Of a DNA stretch of 64,000 nt, positions 35,744-42,372 are shown piece after piece (the first letter of the stretch is position 1; each line of letters begins with the position of its first letter). The stretch comes from VRUE01 sp963753245. GTDB taxonomy: Bacteria > Actinomycetota > Thermoleophilia > Solirubrobacterales > 70-9. The stretch is taken from positions 1-64,000 of the forward strand of contig CAVWBK010000002.1 of NCBI GenBank assembly GCA_963753245.1. Direction: 5' to 3'. The notes beneath the pieces were generated by a model that saw nothing but the letters and a program-made list of their open reading frames with translations, did not search any database and was not told the DNA's origin. The translations under genes were made by a program, and so were the position numbers.

Positions 35744-36700
35744 CTAGCCGAACGGTAAGTCGACTACCCGAGCCGTAACGCCATCTTCACCTGCGCGCAG
35801 CTTTGTGCCGGGCTCGGCCTCGCGGCGAATGATCGCCAAGGCGATCGGCCCGTGGGCGGGGGAGAGGCAGGCGCTACCGATCCGGCCGAGCTCTTTGTCC
35901 TCCAAAAAGAGGGCGCTGCCGGGCTCAAGCGGGGCGCTCAGTGTCAAGCCGCGCAGGTGGCGGTTGGGGCGGCCGCGGTGCTCGAGGCGGGCGACCGGCT
36001 CCTGGCCGATGTAGCAGCCCTTGGTGAAGCTGACCGCGGCGGCGACGATGCCGGCCTCGGCGGGCATCGACTCGCTCGTGATCTCGGCGCCAAAGCGCGG
36101 CCGGCCCGCCTCGATCCGCAGGATCTCGGCGGCGGCGAAGTCAACCGGCGCGGCGCCGGCCTCCAGCAGGGCCCCCACCAGGCGCTCGAACTCGGTCGCG
36201 GCGACGATCAGATCGAGGCCCTCCTCGGTGCCGGCGACCAGGCACTCGACGCCGAGCACGGTCGTGCGCGCAGCGCCGTAGGGGGGCAGGGGCGCGGTGG
36301 CGGCGATCGCGCCACTCGCGGGCCCGATCAGCGAGATGATCGCCCGCTCGGCGCTCAGGTCGGCGATCTCGACCTCGCGGCCGATCTTGTAGGTCTGCAG
36401 GTGGCGCAGGGTGTGGGGGAGCGCCTCGGGCTCGGTGTCGAGCCAAAGATCGGGCTCTGGGCCCGCCCGCAGGACCCGCATGTCGGCCTGGATATGGCCC
36501 TTGCGGTCCAGGAGAGCCGCGTAGCAACCCTCGCCCGGGTCCAGTGCCTCGACGTCGTTGGTGAGCTGGCCCTGCAGGTAGGGCGCGGCCTCGGCGCCGC
36601 TGATTAGGAGCTTGCCGCGCGCGGAGCGATCGAGCAGGCCACACTCCTCGCGCAGCTGGCGGTACTGGGCGTCGAGCTCGATGGTGGCCGGGGCTGGCAT
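35744..36700 (-). CDS. ygfZ: YgfZ/GcvT-fold folate-binding protein
   Basis: A 318-residue aminomethyltransferase-like protein. The signature KGCYIGQEPVARLEHRGRPN (about 240-259) contains the K-G-C-Y-x-G-Q-E motif that defines the YgfZ subgroup, distinct from GcvT. It opens MPAPATIELDAQYRQLREEC and LLISGAEAAPYLQGQLTNDV, the GcvT-like N-terminal domain. YgfZ helps Fe-S cluster and tRNA methylthiolation with folate. I chose ATG at 36700; the upstream start at 36778 adds basic, non-conserved residues. It is divergent from the XRE gene. Confidence 0.9.
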   Translation of the reverse strand: MPAPATIELDAQYRQLREECGLLDRSARGKLLISGAEAAPYLQGQLTNDVEALDPGEGCYAALLDRKGHIQADMRVLRAGPEPDLWLDTEPEALPHTLRHLQTYKIGREVEIADLSAERAIISLIGPASGAIAATAPLPPYGAARTTVLGVECLVAGTEEGLDLIVAATEFERLVGALLEAGAAPVDFAAAEILRIEAGRPRFGAEITSESMPAEAGIVAAAVSFTKGCYIGQEPVARLEHRGRPNRHLRGLTLSAPLEPGSALFLEDKELGRIGSACLSPAHGPIALAIIRREAEPGTKLRAGEDGVTARVVDLPFG

Positions 36701-36813
36701 CGCCCTCGATTCTAGAAAGGTGCCGCGATCGGCTCGGTGTCGCGATCCATTCCGAGATCTGTTGTCGTCCGCATGCACGCTAGAGTTATCACAGATTTGT
36801 TATATTCCTGAGT

Positions 36814-37140
36814 ATGACTCCGGGTGAACTGATCCGCACGACGCGGGCTCGCCATGGCCTCAGCCAGGAGCGCTTGGCCCGCCGCACCGGGACGCGCCAA
36901 TCGGCGATCAGCCGGCTCGAGGCAGACGAGATCTCACCAAGTGTCGAGACCCTGGACCTGCTGATGCGGGCGATGGGTGAACGCCTGCAGCTCGCCAGCG
37001 TTTCCTTGGAGCGCGACTACGATCCCGCCCACCGGCGAGCCACCGCGGAGCGCTCGCCCGGCGAGCGGCTGGCGCTGGGCATCTCCTGGGACCGGCTGGC
37101 CGGCCGCCTCGCCCTGGCCGGACGCCAGGCCCGTGCCTGA
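36814..37140 (+). CDS. XRE-family helix-turn-helix regulator, antitoxin-like
   Basis: A 108-residue protein. The HTH is in GLSQERLARRTGTRQSAISRLE (by position about 15-36), followed by SPSVETLDLLMRAMGERLQL. The stretch ending at RRATAERSPGERLALGISW is a charged linker. Upstream lies gttatcacagatttgttatattcc, an AT-rich promoter with a likely -10 (TATATT) and a GTTAT direct repeat that could be its operator. The stop overlaps the GTG start of the nucleotidyltransferase gene by 8 bp. The pair has the layout of a toxin-antitoxin module in which the HTH protein represses its own operon. Confidence 0.85.
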   Translation: MTPGELIRTTRARHGLSQERLARRTGTRQSAISRLEADEISPSVETLDLLMRAMGERLQLASVSLERDYDPAHRRATAERSPGERLALGISWDRLAGRLALAGRQARA

Positions 37141-37621
37141 GCCCGACACCCCGCTCGATGCCGAGCGTATTTTCCGCACCCTGGCCGAGCACCGGGTCGA
37201 CTACGTGTTGATCGGCGGCCTGGCCGTGCAAACCCACGGTCACGTTCGAACGACCAACGACGCAGACCTGATCCCGGCTCCGGACCCCGCCAACCTGCGG
37301 CGGCTTGCCGCTGCCCTGCGCTCGCTTGAGGCCCGGCTGCTCAATCCCGGCGAGGAGAACACCGCCGTGGACGCGAAGATGCTGCCGAAGGCGACGATCT
37401 GGCAGTTCGTCACCCGCGATGGCGCCATCGACGTAATGCGCGAGGTTCCGGGCGGTCGTTCCTACGCCGAGTTGAGCGACCGGGCCCTGCGCGTGCGGCT
37501 GGGGGAGATCGAGGTACCCGTCGTCGACCTCGATGACCTGATCCAGATCAAGTTGGCTCGCGGGCGCCCCGTGGATATCTCCGATGTCGCGGCCCTGACC
37601 GATCCCGACGCGCCCGGTTGA
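37133..37621 (+). CDS. MNT/AbiEii-type nucleotidyltransferase, toxin-like
   Basis: This 162-residue protein opens near ERIFRTLAEHRVDYVLIGGL and has the nucleotidyltransferase motif YVLIGGLAVQTHGHVRTTNDADLI, here given by parts: GG...H-x-x-x-x-x-x-x-D-x-D. The two Asp (NDADLI) coordinate metal. The second half has ATIWQFVTRDGAIDVM and VPVVDLDDLIQIKLARGRPV, typical of the AbiEii/DUF6036-like group. The GTG at 37133 overlaps the antitoxin stop. Such enzymes adenylate or otherwise modify tRNA or other targets and are used in phage defence. Activity here is inferred. Confidence 0.78.
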   Translation: MPEPDTPLDAERIFRTLAEHRVDYVLIGGLAVQTHGHVRTTNDADLIPAPDPANLRRLAAALRSLEARLLNPGEENTAVDAKMLPKATIWQFVTRDGAIDVMREVPGGRSYAELSDRALRVRLGEIEVPVVDLDDLIQIKLARGRPVDISDVAALTDPDAPG

Positions 37622-37968
37622 CGGTCGAGATGTGGGGGTCGGGTCGATCCTCACCTTTGAAGCGCGGTGAGCGCGCCGCATGCCTTGCCGGTCAGCCGGA
37701 CCGGCCCCAAATTCCGCCCACGCGAGGCACGGCCCGAGCTCTCGCAGCCGAGGCCGATCGCTGACCGCTGGCGGTCGAGAAAAGGCGCGGGGCCGCAAAG
37801 AGGCGCGCATTTTGAAGGCATCTCCATGGAGAGCCAAGCAACGCGGCAGGATATTGCCTCAGAGCCTGCTCTTTAGCTCGCGGGTCACCCGCGCCATCGC
37901 AATTATTCCAGGACTTGAGTTGATCCGCAGGGGAGGCGGCGCGATCGGCGTACCGATCGATGTTTTTA
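37622..37968. other. Intergenic, no supported gene
   Basis: This 350-bp stretch follows the toxin-like gene and precedes the mntR operator. Short frames on both strands are compositionally random. Only the last 40 bp are AT-rich. Confidence 0.45.
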
Positions 37969-38000
37969 GATATGTCAAACTTATTTTGATATGTCAAAAA
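37960..38000 (+). promoter_or_regulatory. Repeated operator over the mntR-like start
   Basis: The 11-bp sequence gatatgtcaaa occurs at 37969-37979 and again at 37988-37998, 19 bp apart, in phase on one helix face. The second copy is part of ttttga-tatg-tcaaaa, an inverted repeat, and covers the ATG at 37991. The first copy is its imperfect version (tttaga-tatg-tcaaac). A manganese or iron regulator binding here would repress its own operon. Confidence 0.6.
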
Positions 38001-38434
38001 CAACGGAGACGATCGAGGACTACGCGAAGGCGATCTACACCCTCTCCCAGGAGCGGCCCGGGCCGGTTCTAAACGGCGCGGTGGCCGCCCGTCTGGCGAT
38101 CACCCCGGCCAGCGCGACCTCGATGCTGAAGCGCCTCGACGGTCTCGGCTTCATCGACTATGAGCCCTACCGGGGCGCGACCCTGACGCCCGCAGGCGAG
38201 CGCCTGGCGCTCGAGGTGATCCGCCACCACCGCCTGATCGAGGCCTACCTCTCCGAGGCCCTGGGGATGGACAGCGACCGCGTCCACGAGGAGGCGGAGG
38301 TGCTCGAGCACTACATCTCCGAGGAGCTCGAGGCACTGATCGCGGCAAAGCTCGGCGAACCGAGCCATGACCCACACGGGACGCCGATCCCCGGTCCCGA
38401 CCTGCTGCCCCCCGCGCCGGTCAGCGGCGCGTGA
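37991..38434 (+). CDS. mntR: DtxR/MntR-family metal-dependent regulator
   Basis: A 147-residue regulator. The winged HTH is IEDYAKAIYTLSQERPGPVL and TPASATSMLKRLDGLGFIDYEPYRGATLTPAG (parts), and the metal/dimer domain has ALEVIRHHRLIEAYLSEALG and HEEAEVLEHYISEELEALIA, where His and Glu residues bind Mn or Fe. It lacks a C-terminal SH3-like domain, as MntR does. Its stop overlaps the Nramp transporter gene by 4 bp (GTGA), so metal-responsive control of that importer is likely. The start lies inside an operator-like repeat. Confidence 0.92.
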   Translation: MSKTTETIEDYAKAIYTLSQERPGPVLNGAVAARLAITPASATSMLKRLDGLGFIDYEPYRGATLTPAGERLALEVIRHHRLIEAYLSEALGMDSDRVHEEAEVLEHYISEELEALIAAKLGEPSHDPHGTPIPGPDLLPPAPVSGA

Positions 38435-39744
38435 AGCGAGCCTCGCCACTGACCGAGGCGACGGTCGAGGACGTCCTCCCCGGCGAGGCCGCGGTCGCCC
38501 GCGCCGCGCGGCGCTCCCTCGATGGCAAGGCCCGCGGTGCGGCCCGCTTCTGGCCCTTCCTCGGGCCGGCCTTCGTCGCCTCCGTCGCCTACATCGACCC
38601 CGGCAACTTCGCCACCAATATCACCGGCGGGGCCAAGTTCGGCTACCTGCTGCTCTGGGTCGTGCTGGCCGCCAACCTGATCGCGATGGTGGTCCAGACG
38701 CTCTCGGCGAAACTCGGCATCGCGACCGGCAAGAACCTCGCCGAGCTCTGCCGCGATCACTTCTCGCGGCGGGTCTCGATCGGGCTCTGGCTGCAGGCCG
38801 AGGTGGTGGCGATGGCCTGCGACATCGCCGAGGTCATCGGCGCGGCCCTCGGCCTCAACCTGCTCTTCGGCATTCCCCTGCTGCCCGCCGGGGTGATCTC
38901 GGGCGCCGGCGCCTTCGCGATCTTGGCCCTCCAGCAGAAGGGTTTTCGACGCCTGGAGGCGGGCATCTCGGTGCTGGTCGGGGTCGTGGTCGCCGCCTTT
39001 GTCTTTGAGCTCTTCGATGCCCACCCAGACGGCGGCCAGGTCGCCCGCCATCTCTTCGTGCCCGGCTTTGCCGGGACCGCCAGCATCCTGCTGGCGACGG
39101 GGATCATCGGCGCGACGGTGATGCCGCATGTGATCTATCTGCACTCGGCCCTGACCCAGCGCCGGATCATCGGCCGCGATGACGGCGAGCGGCGCCGGAT
39201 CATGCGCTTCGAGAAGATCGACGTCGTCATCGCCCTCTCGCTCGCCGGTGCCGTCAACATCGCGATGATGGTCGTCGCCGCCGGGCTCTTTCACGGCAGC
39301 GGTCTGGCCGGCATCGACACGATCGAAGGCGCCTTTGAAGGCCTGCGCTCGACGGTCTCAGCCCGCGCCGCGACGATCTTCGGCGTCGCGCTCTTGGCCT
39401 CCGGATTTGCCTCCTCCTCGGTCGGCACGATGGCCGGCCAGGTCGTGATGCAGGGCTTCATCGCCCGCCGCATCCCGCTCTTCTTGCGCCGCAGCCTGAC
39501 CCTGGCGCCGGCGCTCTTTGTGCTCGCGATCGGGATGAACCCGACCAACGCCCTGATCGCCAGCCAGGTCGTCCTCTCCTTCGGGATTCCCTTTGCCCTG
39601 GTGCCCCTGGTGATGATCGCCTCGCGGCCCGCGGTGATGGGGGCGCTGGTCAATCCGCGCTGGCTGACCGTCCTGGCCGGCGCCCTGGCGGCGCTGATCA
39701 TCGCCTTAAACGTCTTCCTGATCGGGCAGGTCCTGCTCGGCTGA
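38431..39744 (+). CDS. mntH: Nramp-family divalent metal transporter (MntH-like)
   Basis: A 437-residue membrane protein of about 11 helices. The first helix contains ASVAYIDPGNFATNITGGAKFG, the DPGN motif that binds Mn or Fe. Helix 6 shows GATVMPHVIYLHSALTQRR, with the MPH motif. Both are diagnostic of Nramp. It couples Mn2+ (or Fe2+) uptake to protons across the cytoplasmic membrane. The N-terminal 40 residues are a cytoplasmic tail. The operon is mntR-mntH with overlapping start and stop. Confidence 0.95.
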   Translation: MKRASPLTEATVEDVLPGEAAVARAARRSLDGKARGAARFWPFLGPAFVASVAYIDPGNFATNITGGAKFGYLLLWVVLAANLIAMVVQTLSAKLGIATGKNLAELCRDHFSRRVSIGLWLQAEVVAMACDIAEVIGAALGLNLLFGIPLLPAGVISGAGAFAILALQQKGFRRLEAGISVLVGVVVAAFVFELFDAHPDGGQVARHLFVPGFAGTASILLATGIIGATVMPHVIYLHSALTQRRIIGRDDGERRRIMRFEKIDVVIALSLAGAVNIAMMVVAAGLFHGSGLAGIDTIEGAFEGLRSTVSARAATIFGVALLASGFASSSVGTMAGQVVMQGFIARRIPLFLRRSLTLAPALFVLAIGMNPTNALIASQVVLSFGIPFALVPLVMIASRPAVMGALVNPRWLTVLAGALAALIIALNVFLIGQVLLG

Positions 39745-39776
39745 TCGCGGCGGGCCAAGCGGCTAGGCTTCAGGCG

Positions 39777-40139
39777 ATGGGCCTGGCCGCCGACTTTCAG
39801 CAGATCCTCGATTCGATGCCTCCGGAGTGGACCGATCTCGAGGTCGACCTGCGGATCGCCGATCAGAGCCTCTACGTCGACACCGCGGTCTCCCTCAGCC
39901 AGGTCAACGCGCACCCCTACTCAGAATCGGATTGGCACTGGAGCCTGCAGGTCGCCCACAGCTTCGGCCACGCCGCCGCGCCGGAGTCGGTGATCGGCGT
40001 GCTGGCCAAGCTCGATCGCGAAGGGGTCACCGGCGAGCTGGCCCTGCGCGAGGTGCGCGAGGGCCGCGCCGAGGTCGTGCAGATGTGGGGCCGGCCCGAG
40101 AGCGTGCGCGAAGAGTTCCGCCAGCGTCGCTCGCTTTAG
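39777..40139 (+). CDS. Conserved-looking hypothetical protein
   Basis: A 120-residue acidic protein with no family recognised. It contains FQQILDSMPPEWTDLEVDLR and VNAHPYSESDWHWSLQVAHS, then VLAKLDREGVTGELALREVR. Composition and third-base GC fit a coding gene. It follows mntH by 32 bp, and its stop overlaps the GTG of the next gene (TAGTG), so it is probably in the same transcript. Function is unknown. Confidence 0.7.
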   Translation: MGLAADFQQILDSMPPEWTDLEVDLRIADQSLYVDTAVSLSQVNAHPYSESDWHWSLQVAHSFGHAAAPESVIGVLAKLDREGVTGELALREVREGRAEVVQMWGRPESVREEFRQRRSL

Positions 40140-40455
40140 TGGCACGGATCCTCGCCGTGGTCGGCGATCTGATGCTCGCAAGCCGGGTCGCCGAGAGCCT
40201 GACCGCGGCCGGGCACGAGGTCAGGGTGGCCGGCGCGCCGGACTCCTTGGAGCGAGTCGACGCGGTGGTCTGTGACCTCGACGCGGTCGCGGTCGAGGAC
40301 TTCTCAAACGCGGCGTGCCGGTCCTCGGCTTCTACTCGCATCTGGAGGTCGCGACCCGGCGCCGCGCCGAAGCCGCGGGTATCGATGCGATCGTCGCGCG
40401 CTCGCGGATGGCGCGCGAACTGCCGGCCCTGATCGAGGGCCTGCTCAGCGCCTGA
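40139..40455 (+). pseudogene. Small receiver-like protein with one frameshift
   Basis: The frame from the GTG at 40139 reads ARILAVVGDLMLASRVAESL, AGAPDSLERVDAVVCDLDAV, then changes near 40302. The next frame completes it: LKRGVPVLGFYSHLEVATRR, AGIDAIVARSRMARELPALI and a stop at 40455. Joined, it is about 105 residues and looks like a truncated response-regulator receiver fold (strand, helix, ...DAVVCDLD strand, GVPVLGFYSH strand) without clear phosphorylation Asp context. One missing base is enough. It overlaps the convergent lipoprotein gene by 11 bp. Confidence 0.65.
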
Positions 40456-41404
40456 GGCGGAAGGCCGAGGAGACCGCCAGCGGGCGTTTGAGCACTCCGT
40501 GGCGCAGGTCCCAGCGCGCCCAGGCCCGAAGCACGGCGGGATCGAAGCGAGCCGGGTGCAGGTCGGGCAAAAGCACCCGCAGCTCGGCGGCCTGATCGGC
40601 GCGGTTTAGGCCGGTGGTCGAGGCCAGCAGGTCAGCGAGCGCCTGGTGGGGATCGCGCACGGCGAAGGCGTAGCCGCGCCTGGTCGCGGCGATCACCGCG
40701 TTGACCAGTTCGGGTTTTTCTTCGATCGTCTTCTGCGAGGCGGTGAGGACCAGCTCCGGGTAGGGAGGGGCGCCGTAGCGGTTGACTTTGAAGACCCGGA
40801 TCGGGACCCCGGCGCGTCGCAGGGTGACCCCCTCGGCATTCCAAAACGCGGTCGCCGCGTCGACCTTTGCCGCGGCCAGCGAGGAGACCGCGTTGAAGCC
40901 GATCGTGACCCGGTTGACGGCGGCGGGATCACCGCCGTCGGCGCTCACCTCCGAGTCGACCACGGCTTGATCGGAGGGCAGCCCGCTGACCCCGACCGTG
41001 TGGCCATCGAGATCGCGCGGGCGGCGCACCGGGCCGTCGCGGCGGGCGATCACCGCGGCAAGCGGGCGTTGCACGATCGGCATCAGGCCGACCAGCCTCA
41101 GGCCCTGCTCGCGGGCGATGCCGAGATCGTGGATGTCGAGGATCGCGAAGTCGGTGCGACCGGCGGCGAGCAGCTTCGGCGCGTCGGTCGATTCGCCGGG
41201 CACCTGGATCGTCATATCGACGCCCGCATCGCGGTAAAAGCCCTGCTGCTGGGCCGCGTAGATCCCCGCGTGGGCCGCATTTGGGGTGAAATCGAGCACC
41301 AACGTCGCGCCGACAGGCGCGCCCGGTTCAGCGCCGCCGGCCCCGCAGCCGAGCAGCCCGGCGGCGAGCGAAGCGGCCGCCAGCAGCGCGGCAACTCGTC
41401 TCAT
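40445..41404 (-). CDS. NMT1/ThiY-like substrate-binding lipoprotein
   Basis: A 319-residue lipoprotein: AAASLAAGLLGC is the lipobox (Cys near 20). The mature domain begins ATLVLDFTPNAAHAGIYAAQ and then AQQQGFYRDAGVDMTIQVPG, which matches the thiamine-precursor (HMP)-binding NMT1/ThiY family. FAILDIHDLGIAREQGLRLV and VGVSGLPSDQAVVDSEVSAD continue the two-lobed periplasmic-binding fold. It should bind a small ligand (pyrimidine or other) for an ABC importer. No permease or ATPase is adjacent, which is odd. No riboswitch was recognised upstream. Confidence 0.85.
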   Translation of the reverse strand: MRRVAALLAAASLAAGLLGCGAGGAEPGAPVGATLVLDFTPNAAHAGIYAAQQQGFYRDAGVDMTIQVPGESTDAPKLLAAGRTDFAILDIHDLGIAREQGLRLVGLMPIVQRPLAAVIARRDGPVRRPRDLDGHTVGVSGLPSDQAVVDSEVSADGGDPAAVNRVTIGFNAVSSLAAAKVDAATAFWNAEGVTLRRAGVPIRVFKVNRYGAPPYPELVLTASQKTIEEKPELVNAVIAATRRGYAFAVRDPHQALADLLASTTGLNRADQAAELRVLLPDLHPARFDPAVLRAWARWDLRHGVLKRPLAVSSAFRLRR

Positions 41405-41485
41405 CGAGTCGGGACCCTAGTCGTTCGCCGAATAGGGTTAGACTGCCGCGGCTAGTAAGCCCCAGCAAACTGAGGAGGGAGCAGA

Positions 41486-42277
41486 GTGCAGGAACGAGGA
41501 CTTTCGGCATACCTGGCCGAGTTGATCGGCACATTCCTGTTGGTGTTTTTCATCACCAGCGTCGTCGTGCTGTTCGTTGCCACCGGAACCCAGGCACAGT
41601 TCGGCTCTGACTTTGCGGTCGTCGGTCTTGTCCACGCATTCCTGCTGTTCGGCCTGATCGTCATGTTCGGCGTGGTCAGCGGTGGGCATTTCAACCCGGC
41701 CGTGACCCTGGCCGCCGCGGTGCTCAAGCGGATCTCACCGATTGACGCCGCGATCTACATGCTCGCCCAGTTCTCCGGCGGGGTGCTCGGGGCGCTCTTG
41801 ACCAAGGGCCTCTTGCTCAATGCGGGACGCTCCGCGCACTACGGGGCGGTGGAAGTCAGCTCGATTCTCGGAACCGCATTTCGCGGATCGGTGGTCGAGG
41901 CGATCGGCACCTTCTGCCTGGTCCTGGTGGTCCTCGCCGCGGTCTACTCGAGAAAGAGCTTCAAGGAGTGGGCGCCGCTGGCGATCGGCACCACCCTGGG
42001 CTTCATCGTCATGGTCGGCGGGCCGCTGACCGGTGGATCCTTTAACCCGGCTCGTTGGTTCGGTCCGGCGCTGGTCGGCAACCACTGGGGTGAAGTCTGG
42101 CCCTACCTGGTCGGCCCGATTGTCGGTTCGCTGCTCGCCGCGGCGGTATTTAAGTTCGTTCTCGAGCCCGGCGGAGTGCCTCCGACCGAGGCCGCCGAGC
42201 CGGTCCGAGCGGTGGCAACCAAGAAGCCCGATCCGCCGAAGAAGCCCGAGCCACCCAAAGCAGAGCCGGCGACCTAG
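41486..42277 (+). CDS. MIP-family channel (aquaporin-like)
   Basis: A 263-residue channel with six helices and two half-helix NPA loops: GGHFNPAVTLAAAVLKR (about residue 70) and GGSFNPARWFGPALVG (about 190). The GTG at 41486 follows gagggag at good spacing. The first helix is AYLAELIGTFLLVFFITSVV. The C-terminal tail is Pro/Lys-rich (PDPPKKPEPPKAEPAT). It conducts water or small neutral solutes across the membrane; which one needs testing. It stands alone and ends before a strong hairpin. Confidence 0.93.
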   Translation: MQERGLSAYLAELIGTFLLVFFITSVVVLFVATGTQAQFGSDFAVVGLVHAFLLFGLIVMFGVVSGGHFNPAVTLAAAVLKRISPIDAAIYMLAQFSGGVLGALLTKGLLLNAGRSAHYGAVEVSSILGTAFRGSVVEAIGTFCLVLVVLAAVYSRKSFKEWAPLAIGTTLGFIVMVGGPLTGGSFNPARWFGPALVGNHWGEVWPYLVGPIVGSLLAAAVFKFVLEPGGVPPTEAAEPVRAVATKKPDPPKKPEPPKAEPAT

Positions 42278-42293
42278 CCCGGCCCCTTGCTGA

Positions 42294-42321
42294 ACCGCCG
42301 GGCCCGCTTCGGCCCGGCGGT
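42294..42321 (+). terminator. GC-rich hairpin after the MIP gene
   Basis: Perfect 11-bp arms accgccgggcc and ggcccggcggt flank the 6-base loop cgcttc, 17 bp past the stop. No T-run follows, so it may be an intrinsic-like or pausing terminator rather than a classical one. Confidence 0.6.
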
Positions 42322-42372
42322 CGGCTCCCTGGGTCGATCCCCGGTGGGGTCGACCCTGTAGCTTGCCCAGGC

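Noticed and set aside
41405..41485. Possible TPP riboswitch upstream of the ThiY-like gene
   Set aside because: The 80-bp gap is too short and lacks the conserved THI-box core.
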